This document shows, in pieces, positions 9,024 through 16,216 of a stretch of DNA of 64,000 bases; position 1 is the first letter of the stretch; the number at the start of each line of letters is the position of its first letter. Source of the DNA: Streptomyces koelreuteriae (lineage in GTDB: Bacteria; Actinomycetota; Actinomycetes; Streptomycetales; Streptomycetaceae); contig NZ_CP075896.1 in NCBI RefSeq assembly GCF_018604545.1, positions 5,394,001 to 5,458,000 of the forward strand, read 5' to 3'. The position numbers were made by a program, and so were the translations under genes. The notes beneath the pieces were generated by a model, which made no database searches, was not told the origin of the DNA, and saw only the letters and a list, made by a program, of their open reading frames with translations.

Positions 9024-9392
9024 CTACAGACAGCCGACCAGCACAACGGCCCCCACGGCCTCGACCCAGAAGTAGAACCAGGACGGGTAGAACGCCGACG
9101 GCCGTTCCACCACCCGCGCCACCAACCGCCCGAACGCCATCCCCGCCAGCGACACCGCCACCGTGAGGACCACCCCTGACCGCACCCCACCGGAACCACC
9201 GAGCACCGCCCAGGTGAGCAAGGCACCGACCGCGACCCCGAATCCGCCGTAGACGGCCCTGACTTCGGCGCGGGCCTCCGGGACGGACAGCTCGATGCCG
9301 AAGGGGCGGATGAGCGCCCTGGGGGCGACGAGCCCGAAGAGCCCCATGCCCAGGAAGAACAGCGCGACGATGCCTGTGCAGAGTGAGGTCAT
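9024..9392 (-). CDS. DUF4345-type small membrane protein
   Basis: A 122-residue protein with four predicted membrane helices, in the arrangement of DUF4345 proteins: a short N-terminal helix, the PRALIRPFGI turn, EARAEVRAVYGGFGVAVG, then two C-terminal helices. No function is established for the family. It stands alone, upstream of nothing obvious on its strand; the next genes begin a different locus. Confidence 0.75.
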   Translation of the reverse strand: MTSLCTGIVALFFLGMGLFGLVAPRALIRPFGIELSVPEARAEVRAVYGGFGVAVGALLTWAVLGGSGGVRSGVVLTVAVSLAGMAFGRLVARVVERPSAFYPSWFYFWVEAVGAVVLVGCL

Positions 9393-9425
9393 GGCGGTGA
9401 GCGTGCCGTCCGTGAGCGCGGGCCC

Positions 9426-9734
9426 TCAATTACTTCCCGGGTCATGGCCAGGGCTACGGCCGAGCCGTGCTCCTCTGCTCTCCGCGACCCGCTTGACGTC
9501 CCGCAGGGACTCGGTGAGCCGCCGGGCCAGGTAGTGCAGTTCCGCACTCGTCACCCGGCGTTCTGCGAGGAGTTCGTCGGCGTGGCCGAGGAGATCGCCC
9601 GCCATGGCGAGCTGTACGTCCTCGATGTCGTCGGCGAGACGGGAGACGTAGCCGGTCCCGTCGCCGACGAGGTAGCAGGGCCTGCCCTCGGGGCTCGTCC
9701 ACGGCAGCAGCCGCCCCTGCGCTGAGCTGGTCAT
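9426..9734 (-). CDS. Conserved hypothetical protein of the HTH/DUF397 locus
   Basis: A 102-residue soluble protein with no recognised domain. Its N-terminal part (LPWTSPEGRPCYLVGDG) is followed by a long amphipathic helical region rich in Leu, Arg and Glu. The ATG at 9734 overlaps the stop of the upstream gene as ATGA, so the two are cotranslated. Genes of this kind often sit divergently beside HTH-DUF5753/DUF397 pairs in Streptomyces, which is the arrangement here. No function can be assigned. Confidence 0.65.
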   Translation of the reverse strand: MTSSAQGRLLPWTSPEGRPCYLVGDGTGYVSRLADDIEDVQLAMAGDLLGHADELLAERRVTSAELHYLARRLTESLRDVKRVAESRGARLGRSPGHDPGSN

Positions 9735-9943
9735 ACGCCGGCCTCTGCCATCAGGTAGGGGCGGACCAGCCGGTTGTCCTCACCGCGCAGCGGTCGCTCC
9801 TCGGGGCGGCGGGCCGTCGCGGCCCTGACGCCGTCGTGGCAGTACGGGCACGGGGGCGGAGCCGGTGATCGCCGTCGCCGCCCGCGAGGCGGGAGCAGGA
9901 GGCGGAGGAGCGGCTCCAGGAGCCGGGCGATGCGGTCTGTCAT
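9731..9943 (-). CDS. Small basic protein with a CxxC motif
   Basis: A 70-residue protein. The N-terminal part is amphipathic (MTDRIARLLEPLLRLLLPP), followed by a run of Arg and then PCPYCHDG, a CxxC that could hold a metal. The ATG at 9943 is preferred because GGGAAGG lies upstream; a start at 9991 adds unlikely sequence. It is coupled to the downstream 102-residue gene and is divergent from the HTH regulator at 10072. Function unknown. Confidence 0.6.
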   Translation of the reverse strand: MTDRIARLLEPLLRLLLPPRGRRRRSPAPPPCPYCHDGVRAATARRPEERPLRGEDNRLVRPYLMAEAGV

Positions 9944-10071
9944 GTCTGTCGGCCTTCCCACCTGCGGTGACTGCGTTCTGTGCTGAATCACTCACAGAGT
10001 GGGGTCGGGCCTCGCTACGCTGCCAGGGGCTGGAGCTTGACATCACGCCTGTCAGGAAGAGGAGTTGCCGC

Positions 10072-10896
10072 ATGGACGAACGCCGCAGGCCTCGGTCGTC
10101 GCGGGAGAAGTACGGGGAGGAACTGAGGCTGCGGCGTACGGTAGCCCGCCTCACTCAGGAGCAACTGGGCGACCAAGTCGTATGCTCACCCACGTTGATC
10201 AGCCACTTTGAGGCAGGGCGTCGGCTGCCGAAGCCAGATGATGCCCAGCGGATCGACCGGGCGCTGGGGACGGACGGGTTCTTCGTGCGCTGGCTGGAGG
10301 ACCTGGAGTCGGAGTACCGCGACGACTTCGCGGCTGTGGCTGAGTTGGAGCAGCAGGCAACGCTGATCCAGCAGTTCGCGCTCACACTGGTCCCGGGCAT
10401 TCTCCAGACCCCCGAATATGCGCGAGCTGTGTTCAGCGCGTATCGGCCGAACCCCATCGCCAAGGAACTTGACAAGGCAGTTGTCATCCGAACGAGGCGC
10501 GCCAGGCTGTTGGACGATCCGTCGAAGCCGGTCGTCTGGACGCTGCTCGACGAGGCCGTAATCAGACGCCAGGTCGGCGGACCGCAGGTCATGGCCGATC
10601 AGTTGCGAAGGATCGTGGACTTGGCCGAGTCCGGGCGTCTGCGGCTCCACGTGCTCCCGTACGAGGCGGGAGCGCACGCGCTGCAGCAGGGCCTCCTGAC
10701 CCTGATGTCCTTCGAGGACTCCGCTCCGGTGGCGTACGTCGAAACCTTCCTCGTCGGTCAACTGATTGACAACCCGCCCCTGGTGAGCACCGCGCAAGCG
10801 GCCTACGCTCTCGCGCTCAGCGACGCGTTGTCCCAGCAGGATTCACTTGCCCTCGTCAGGGCAGCAGCGAAGGAGCACTCGCATGACCGGCCTTGA
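10072..10896 (+). CDS. HTH XRE-family regulator with DUF5753 domain
   Basis: A 274-residue DNA-binding protein. Residues about 14-70 are an XRE-type helix-turn-helix (LRLRRTVARLTQEQLGDQV, then SPTLISHFEAGRRLPKP). The rest is the DUF5753 domain, recognisable by QQFALTLVPGILQTPEYARA and the C-terminal VAYVETFLVGQLIDNPP. The ATG at 10072 follows GGAAGAGGAG. Its last 14 bases overlap the start of a DUF397 gene, the standard partner. Such pairs are numerous in Streptomyces and influence development and antibiotic production in the cases studied. Confidence 0.9.
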   Translation: MDERRRPRSSREKYGEELRLRRTVARLTQEQLGDQVVCSPTLISHFEAGRRLPKPDDAQRIDRALGTDGFFVRWLEDLESEYRDDFAAVAELEQQATLIQQFALTLVPGILQTPEYARAVFSAYRPNPIAKELDKAVVIRTRRARLLDDPSKPVVWTLLDEAVIRRQVGGPQVMADQLRRIVDLAESGRLRLHVLPYEAGAHALQQGLLTLMSFEDSAPVAYVETFLVGQLIDNPPLVSTAQAAYALALSDALSQQDSLALVRAAAKEHSHDRP

Positions 10897-11101
10897 GATC
10901 ACCGGGTGGTACAAGTCCAGCTACAGCGGAGGGGAATCCCCGCAAGGCGAATGCCTGGAAGTCGCCCACGGCCACCCCGGCATCCCCGTCCGGGACAGCA
11001 AATCCACCCCCGGCCCCATCCTCACCTTCTCGGCGACTGGCTGGACTGCTTTCGTCACCGCCGTCAAGGAAGGCCAGTTCACCGCCGCAAGCTGTAACTG
11101 A
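10883..11101 (+). CDS. DUF397 protein, copy 1
   Basis: A 72-residue DUF397 protein: WYKSSYSGGE, then CLEVAHGHPGIPVRDSKS and FSATGWTAFVTAVKEGQF, the three conserved blocks of the family. It begins inside the 3' end of the HTH regulator gene (14-bp overlap) with AAGGAGC upstream. DUF397 proteins are partners of the DUF5753 regulators. The second copy at 11326 is nearly identical. Confidence 0.9.
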   Translation: MTGLEITGWYKSSYSGGESPQGECLEVAHGHPGIPVRDSKSTPGPILTFSATGWTAFVTAVKEGQFTAASCN

Positions 11102-11168
11102 CCAGCGATGCCCCCACCACCGACCCGAGGGTCGGCACGAGGAACTGCGTGAACGCGGTCCAGCCCGC
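11079..11168 (-). pseudogene. 3' remnant of a small membrane-protein gene (duplicate)
   Basis: Reading minus, this stretch encodes WTAFTQFLVPTLGSVVGASL and the end SYSLRR, matching the C-terminus of the intact 56-residue gene at 11516-11686. The 5' half is absent: homology stops at the word GGGCTGG, where a 15-bp tandem repeat begins. It is the mirror half of the local duplication that also copied DUF397. Confidence 0.75.
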
Positions 11169-11191
11169 TCATGGAGAGCCCGCTCATGGAG
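11162..11191. repeat. 15-bp perfect tandem repeat at duplication junction
   Basis: AGCCCGCTCATGGAG occurs twice without interruption (11162-11176 and 11177-11191). It lies exactly between the truncated membrane-gene remnant and the truncated HTH remnant, so it probably marks a repaired recombination junction. Confidence 0.85.
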
Positions 11192-11195
11192 ATCC

Positions 11196-11325
11196 TGCTC
11201 ATCCTGATGAGCTTCGAGGACTCCGCCCCGGTGGCGTCAGAACGCTTACGCTCTGGCCCTGAGCGACGCGTTGTCGCAGCAGGATTCACCGCCCCTCGTC
11301 AGGTCCGCAGCGGAGGAGCACGCAC
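11196..11325 (+). pseudogene. 3' remnant of a DUF5753 HTH regulator gene (duplicate)
   Basis: This stretch matches the last part of the regulator at 10072-10896. CTGATGAGCTTCGAGGACTC and following bases correspond to the LMSFEDSAPVA codons. Homology then jumps by a deletion of about 70 bp to TACGCTCTGGCC, and continues through the ALSDALSQQD codons to the base before the second DUF397 start. The frame is broken and no start exists, so it cannot encode a regulator. It retains the original spacing to DUF397 copy 2 and may now serve only as its leader. Confidence 0.8.
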
Positions 11326-11538
11326 GTGATCAGCAGTGAGCGCACCGGCTGGTTCAAGTCCAGCTACAGCGGCGGCAGCCAAGCCGATTGCCTGGAAGTC
11401 GCCCACGGCCACCCCGACATCCCCGTCCGGGACAGCAAATCCACCCCCGGCCCCACCCTCACCTTCTCGGCGACCGGCTGGACCGCCTTCGTCACCGCCA
11501 TCAAGGACGGCCACTTCACCGCCGCAAGCTGTAGCTGA
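11326..11538 (+). CDS. DUF397 protein, copy 2
   Basis: A 70-residue DUF397 protein from GTG 11326, preceded by GGAGGAGCACGCAC. It differs from copy 1 at few positions: SQADCLEV for the longer loop of copy 1, PGPTLTFSATGW, AIKDGHFTAASCS. Only a broken fragment of a regulator precedes it, so if it is expressed it must rely on the regulator 0.4 kb upstream or act alone. Its last 23 bases overlap the end of a convergent small membrane gene. Confidence 0.85.
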   Translation: MISSERTGWFKSSYSGGSQADCLEVAHGHPDIPVRDSKSTPGPTLTFSATGWTAFVTAIKDGHFTAASCS

Positions 11539-11686
11539 CCAGCGACGCCCCCACCACGGACCCGAAGGCCGGCAAGAGGAACTGGGTGAACGCGGTCCAG
11601 CCCCACACGATTCCGGCGCATGCCGCCGTCGTGTTGACGGCCACGGCCAGAATCCACAGGGCGACGCTCTGAGCCTGAGGTGACAT
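11516..11686 (-). CDS. 56-residue small membrane protein
   Basis: A short gene reading MSPQAQSVALWILAVAVN at the start, giving one clear membrane helix, then GIVWGWTAFTQF and a second hydrophobic stretch ending VVGASLVSYSLRR. The ATG at 11686 has GAGGAA seven bases upstream. Its 3' end overlaps the convergent DUF397 copy 2 by 23 bp. Its C-terminal codons are duplicated at 11079-11168, which shows this gene existed before the local duplication. Function unknown. Confidence 0.7.
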   Translation of the reverse strand: MSPQAQSVALWILAVAVNTTAACAGIVWGWTAFTQFLLPAFGSVVGASLVSYSLRR

Positions 11687-11847
11687 CGTTCCTCAATTCA
11701 CGGCGAATCAAGCCTGAATTCTCCCACGGGAATGGCAGGGAAAAAGGACAGCTAAGATGCTTGAACTGTAAAGCTTCTGCTTGCTCTTGTGAATTCACCG
11801 TGAAAGACGGCGGGGGCGTTGTCCTACCCGGGCGGTACGGTCGCTCC

Positions 11848-14118
11848 ATGACCGATCAGGGCGAGCGGCGACTGGCCACGCTGGAGGGCGTACTCGAGCG
11901 CATCACGTACGCCAACGAGGAGAACGGCTACACGGTCGCCCGGGTCGACACCGGCAGAGGCGGCGGTGATCTGCTCACGGTCGTCGGTGCGCTGCTCGGC
12001 GCGCAGGTCGGTGAGTCCCTGCGCATGGAGGGCCGTTGGGGCTCGCATCAGCAGTACGGGAAGCAGTTCCATGTGGAGAACTACACGACCGTTCTGCCGG
12101 CCACGGTGCAGGGCATTCGCCGCTATCTCGGCTCGGGGCTGGTCAAGGGAATCGGCCCGGTCTTCGCCGACCGGATCACCCAGCATTTCGGGCTGGACAC
12201 CCTCCAGATCATCGAGGAGGAGCCGAAGCGGCTGATCGAGGTCCCGGGCCTCGGCCCCAAGCGGACGAAGAAGATCGCCGACGCCTGGGAGGAACAGAAG
12301 GCGATCAAGGAGGTCATGCTCTTCCTCCAGACCGTCGAGGTGTCGACGTCCATCGCCGTCCGCATCTACAAGAAGTACGGTGACGCCTCGATCGGGGTCG
12401 TGAAGAACCAGCCGTACCGGCTCGCCTCCGACGTCTGGGGCATCGGCTTTCTCACCGCCGACAAGATCGCCCAGTCCGTCGGCATTCCGCACGACAGCCC
12501 GGAGCGCGTCAAGGCGGGCCTGCAGTACGCGCTGTCGCAGTCCACCGACCAGGGCCACTGCTTCCTCCCGGAGGAGCAGCTGATCAAGGACGCGGTCAAG
12601 CTGCTCCAGGTCGACACGGGCCTGGTCATCGAGTGCCTGGCGGAGCTGGCCGAGCCCGGGGAGGACGGCGAGGAGCCCGGCGTCGTACGGGAGAAGGTCC
12701 CGGGGCCGGACGGCGGGGAGCCGGTCACCGCCATCTACCTCGTGCCCTTCCACCGGGCCGAACTCTCCCTCTCCGCCCAGTTGCTGCGCCTCCTGCGCAC
12801 CGAGGAGGACCGGATGCCGGGCTTCCGCGCGGTGGCTTGGGGCAAGGCCCTCAGCTGGCTCAAGGGGCGTACGGGTACCGACCTCGCTCCGGAGCAGGAG
12901 GCCGCCGTCAAGCTGGCGCTGACCGAGAAGGTCGCCGTCCTCACGGGCGGCCCCGGCTGCGGCAAGTCCTTCACGGTCCGCTCGATCGTGGAGCTGGCCC
13001 GCGCCAGGAAGGCGAAGGTGGTGCTGGCCGCGCCGACCGGGCGGGCCGCCAAGCGTCTGTCCGAGCTGACCGGTGCCGAGGCCTCCACGGTCCACCGCCT
13101 GCTGGAACTGAAGCCGGGCGGTGACGCGGCCTATGACCGGGATCGTCCGCTGGACGCCGACCTGGTGGTGGTCGACGAGGCGTCGATGCTGGACCTGCTG
13201 CTGGCCAACAAGCTGGTGAAGGCCGTGCCGCCGGGGGCGCATCTGCTGTTCGTCGGGGACGTGGACCAGTTGCCGAGCGTGGGCGCGGGGGAGGTGCTGC
13301 GGGATCTGCTCGCCGACGGGGGACCGATCCCCGCCGTCCGTCTGACCCGGGTCTTCCGGCAGGCCCAGCAGTCGGGCGTGGTGACGAACGCCCACCGGAT
13401 CAACGCCGGCCAACACCCGGTCACCGACGGCATGAAGGACTTCTTCCTCTTCGTCGAGGACGACACGGAGGAGGCCGGGCGGCTCACCGTGGATGTGGCG
13501 GCCCGTCGTATTCCCGCCAAGTTCGGGCTGGACCCGCGCCGCGATGTGCAGGTCCTCGCCCCCATGCACCGGGGCCCGGCGGGCGCGGGCACCCTGAACG
13601 GGCTGCTCCAGCAGGCCGTCACCCCGGCCCGCCCCGACCTGGCGGAGAAGAGAATCGGCGGGCGGGTGTTCCGCGTCGGGGACAAGGTCACCCAGATTCG
13701 CAACAATTACGAGAAGGGCGAGAACGGCGTCTTCAACGGCACCGTGGGCGTGGTGACCTCGCTCGACCCGGTCGAGCAGCGGCTGACCGTGCTGACGGAC
13801 GAGGACGAGGAGGTTCCGTACGACTTCGACGAGCTGGACGAGCTGGCGCACGCGTACGCCGTGACGATCCACCGCTCCCAGGGCAGCGAGTACCCGGCGG
13901 TCGTCATCCCGGTCACCACGGGCGCCTGGATGATGCTCCAGCGCAACCTCCTCTACACGGCGGTCACCCGGGCCAAAGGGCTGGTCGTCCTCGTCGGTTC
14001 ACGCAAGGCGATCGGCCAGGCGGTGCGCACGGTGTCGGCGGGCCGGCGGTGCACGGCACTCGATTTCCGGCTCGGATCGCACGGATCGCAAAAAAATGAT
14101 CGATCAAACGAGTCGTGA
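11848..14118 (+). CDS. RecD2-like ATP-dependent 5'-3' DNA helicase
   Basis: A 756-residue SF1B helicase of the RecD2/YrrC type, acting in DNA repair and not part of RecBCD. The N-terminal third includes helix-hairpin-helix sequence (VKGIGPVFADRI, VPGLGPKRTKKIADAW). Walker A GGPGCGKS begins near residue 368, DEAS Walker B near 442, then GDVDQLPSVGAG (motif III) and the C-terminal AYAVTIHRSQGSEYPAV plus LLYTAVTRAKGLVVLVG (motifs V-VI). ATG 11848 was chosen because TLEGVLERITYANEENGYTV opens the family core; the ribosome binding site is weak. Nothing suggests an operon with citA. Confidence 0.92.
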   Translation: MTDQGERRLATLEGVLERITYANEENGYTVARVDTGRGGGDLLTVVGALLGAQVGESLRMEGRWGSHQQYGKQFHVENYTTVLPATVQGIRRYLGSGLVKGIGPVFADRITQHFGLDTLQIIEEEPKRLIEVPGLGPKRTKKIADAWEEQKAIKEVMLFLQTVEVSTSIAVRIYKKYGDASIGVVKNQPYRLASDVWGIGFLTADKIAQSVGIPHDSPERVKAGLQYALSQSTDQGHCFLPEEQLIKDAVKLLQVDTGLVIECLAELAEPGEDGEEPGVVREKVPGPDGGEPVTAIYLVPFHRAELSLSAQLLRLLRTEEDRMPGFRAVAWGKALSWLKGRTGTDLAPEQEAAVKLALTEKVAVLTGGPGCGKSFTVRSIVELARARKAKVVLAAPTGRAAKRLSELTGAEASTVHRLLELKPGGDAAYDRDRPLDADLVVVDEASMLDLLLANKLVKAVPPGAHLLFVGDVDQLPSVGAGEVLRDLLADGGPIPAVRLTRVFRQAQQSGVVTNAHRINAGQHPVTDGMKDFFLFVEDDTEEAGRLTVDVAARRIPAKFGLDPRRDVQVLAPMHRGPAGAGTLNGLLQQAVTPARPDLAEKRIGGRVFRVGDKVTQIRNNYEKGENGVFNGTVGVVTSLDPVEQRLTVLTDEDEEVPYDFDELDELAHAYAVTIHRSQGSEYPAVVIPVTTGAWMMLQRNLLYTAVTRAKGLVVLVGSRKAIGQAVRTVSAGRRCTALDFRLGSHGSQKNDRSNES

Positions 14119-14167
14119 AGGTCACAGAGGCTTCCGGATGGGGAAGACAGGGGGCAGGATGAGCAAG

Positions 14168-14190
14168 TTGACGGCACTCAGTGCCGTCAA
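14168..14190. promoter_or_regulatory. 23-bp perfect dyad upstream of citA
   Basis: TTGACGGCAC and GTGCCGTCAA are exact inverse complements separated by TCA, 107 bp before the citrate synthase start. The left arm also contains a TTGACG -35-like hexamer. The symmetry and position suggest an operator for a dimeric regulator of citA; the regulator is not identified. Confidence 0.65.
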
Positions 14191-14296
14191 TAGGCCCGAT
14201 GGTCGACCCCGAGTGCACTCTCCTGAGCCAAGTGGGGGATGGTAGAGACAGTCAGGGCAACCTCGAAGATGAGGCACAACGTCGGTGAGGGAAGAC

Positions 14297-15586
14297 GTGA
14301 GCGACAACTCTGTAGTACTGCGGTACGGCGACGGCGAGTACACCTACCCGGTGATCGACAGCACCGTCGGGGACAAGGGCTTCGACATCGGTAAGCTCCG
14401 CGCCCAGACCGGTCTGGTGACACTGGACAGCGGTTACGGCAACACCGCCGCGTACAAATCCGCCATTACCTACCTGGACGGCGAAGCGGGCATCCTGCGG
14501 TACCGCGGGTACCCGATCGAGCAGCTGGCCGAGCGCTCCACCTTCCTGGAGGTCGCCTACCTGCTGATCAACGGCGAGCTGCCGACCGTCGACGAGCTCT
14601 CGACGTTCAAGAACGACATCACGCAGCACACCCTGCTGCACGAGGACGTCAAGAACTTCTACAAGGGCTTCCCGCGTGACGCCCACCCGATGGCCATGCT
14701 GTCCTCGGTCGTCTCGGCGCTGTCCACGTTCTACCAGGACAGCCACAACCCGTTCGACGAGCGTCAGCGCAACCTCTCCACGATCCGGCTGCTCGCCAAG
14801 CTCCCGACGATCGCGGCGTACGCGTACAAGAAGTCGATCGGTCACCCGTTCGTCTACCCGCGCAACGACCTCGGCTACGTCGAGAACTTCCTCCGCATGA
14901 CCTTCTCGGTCCCGGCGCAGGAGTACGAGCTGGACCCGGTCGTGGTCTCGGCGCTCGACAAGCTGCTGATCCTGCACGCGGACCACGAGCAGAACTGTTC
15001 GACCTCCACGGTCCGTCTGGTCGGCTCCTCGCAGGCGAACATGTTCGCCTCGATCTCCGCCGGTATCAACGCCCTGTGGGGCCCGCTGCACGGCGGCGCC
15101 AACCAGTCGGTGCTGGAGATGCTGGAGGGCATCCGCGACTCCGGCGGCGACGTCGACACCTTCATCCGCAAGGTGAAGAACAAGGAGGACGGCGTCCGCC
15201 TGATGGGCTTCGGCCACCGGGTCTACAAGAACTTCGACCCGCGCGCCAAGATCATCAAGGCCGCCGCGCACGACGTGCTGTCCGCGCTCGGCAAGTCCGA
15301 CGAGCTGCTGGACATCGCGCTGAAGCTGGAGGAGCACGCGCTCTCCGACGACTACTTCGTCCAGCGCAGCCTCTACCCGAACGTCGACTTCTACACCGGT
15401 CTGATCTACCGGGCCATGGGCTTCCCGACCGAGATGTTCACGGTCCTGTTCGCCCTCGGCCGGCTGCCGGGCTGGATCGCCCAGTGGCACGAGATGATCA
15501 AGGAGCCGGGTTCCCGCATCGGCCGCCCGCGCCAGATCTACACGGGCGTGGTCGAGCGCGACTTCGTTCCCGTCGAGGCCCGCTGA
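14297..15586 (+). CDS. citA: Citrate synthase
   Basis: A 429-residue type II citrate synthase condensing oxaloacetate and acetyl-CoA in the TCA cycle. Active-site regions are visible: HADHEQNCSTSTVRLVGS, GPLHGGANQSVLEML with the catalytic His, and MGFGHRVYKNFDPRAK with the substrate-binding His/Arg. The closing segment GSRIGRPRQIYTG is characteristic. GTG 14297 is taken as the start (VSDNSVVLRYGDGEYTYPVI) with GAGGGAA upstream, as in other Streptomyces citrate synthases. A perfect dyad precedes it and a strong terminator follows. Confidence 0.95.
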   Translation: MSDNSVVLRYGDGEYTYPVIDSTVGDKGFDIGKLRAQTGLVTLDSGYGNTAAYKSAITYLDGEAGILRYRGYPIEQLAERSTFLEVAYLLINGELPTVDELSTFKNDITQHTLLHEDVKNFYKGFPRDAHPMAMLSSVVSALSTFYQDSHNPFDERQRNLSTIRLLAKLPTIAAYAYKKSIGHPFVYPRNDLGYVENFLRMTFSVPAQEYELDPVVVSALDKLLILHADHEQNCSTSTVRLVGSSQANMFASISAGINALWGPLHGGANQSVLEMLEGIRDSGGDVDTFIRKVKNKEDGVRLMGFGHRVYKNFDPRAKIIKAAAHDVLSALGKSDELLDIALKLEEHALSDDYFVQRSLYPNVDFYTGLIYRAMGFPTEMFTVLFALGRLPGWIAQWHEMIKEPGSRIGRPRQIYTGVVERDFVPVEAR

Positions 15587-15605
15587 GGCGCGTCGCCGTA
15601 CCGCA

Positions 15606-15642
15606 AGAGCCCCCGCATCCGGCTGCCGGATGCGGGGGCTCT
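15606..15642 (+). terminator. Terminator after citA
   Basis: A 17-bp perfect stem (left arm from AGAGCCCCCGCATCCGG) with loop CTG begins 20 bp after the citA stop. No T-run follows, which is normal for Streptomyces terminators. Confidence 0.85.
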
Positions 15643-16216
15643 CGCGTAAGCACTGGAGGGGGATCTCTTACAAGATTTCTTACGCAATGAAGAAGGCGCC
15701 CCGGAACGCCGGTCCCCCCACGGGCCGACGGCCAGGGCGCCTTCCCAGTCCCGGTGCGGATTCCCCCCACGGGATCCGGCCGGGCGTCTGTGAGGACAGC
15801 GCCTGAATCGCTGTGAGCACAACGAGCAAAACTCGTCGTACCTCTGTTGTGTGCGATCTGCCGGGACAGCGCACGTCCGGGAGGGCCGCTCAAAGCTTCC
15901 CGGTGTGCGTGCCCCGGCAACGCATCTCTGGAGAAGTCCCCCAAGACATCTCCAGATGTCAGGTCACGCCCCCCAAGACGCTCCCTGACATCGTCAACTT
16001 AGACCTTCGAACCCCTTCGATGGTTACGTTCACATCACTGTGATCTGCGTCTCTTGCATATGTCCGTTAGCTGCGCAAGAGCCCGGAAATGCCGTCCCGG
16101 GACTCAAGCGTAAGGATGATGCGCGAGCCTTGTGAAGAGCTTATGTGAGCCGGGCCCGGGACTCCAGAGGGGCTCATATCAGGTTCGCCGTGAACTTAGG
16201 GCGAATTCAGGGGACT
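15643..16216. other. Intergenic region citA-copA holding a predicted small RNA
   Basis: No credible coding frame is present in these 574 bases. They contain the two C-loop hairpins described separately (15920-15995), a short dyad TCACA-TCAC-TGTGA at 16030-16043, and a 7-bp stem CTCTTGC/GCAAGAG at 16051-16081. The last two could be part of a promoter or a transcript end. Confidence 0.6.
15920..15995 (+). ncRNA. Predicted 6C RNA (two hairpins with C-run loops)
   Basis: Two adjacent hairpins on the plus strand match the description of the actinobacterial 6C RNA family. Hairpin 1 pairs TCTGGAGA (15927-15934) with TCTCCAGA (15949-15956) and its loop contains TCCCCCAAGAC. Hairpin 2 pairs TGTCAGG (15957-15963) with CCTGACA (15984-15990) and its loop contains GCCCCCCAAGAC, six consecutive C. 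The shared CCCCCAAGAC word in both loops is the strongest sign. The 5' and 3' ends of the transcript cannot be fixed from the sequence, and no clear promoter was recognised. Confidence 0.7.

Noticed and set aside
16030..16043. CRP-like binding site TCACA-N4-TGTGA
   Set aside because: The half-sites are in the reverse order and spacing compared with the TGTGA-N6-TCACA consensus, so it was left as an unassigned dyad.
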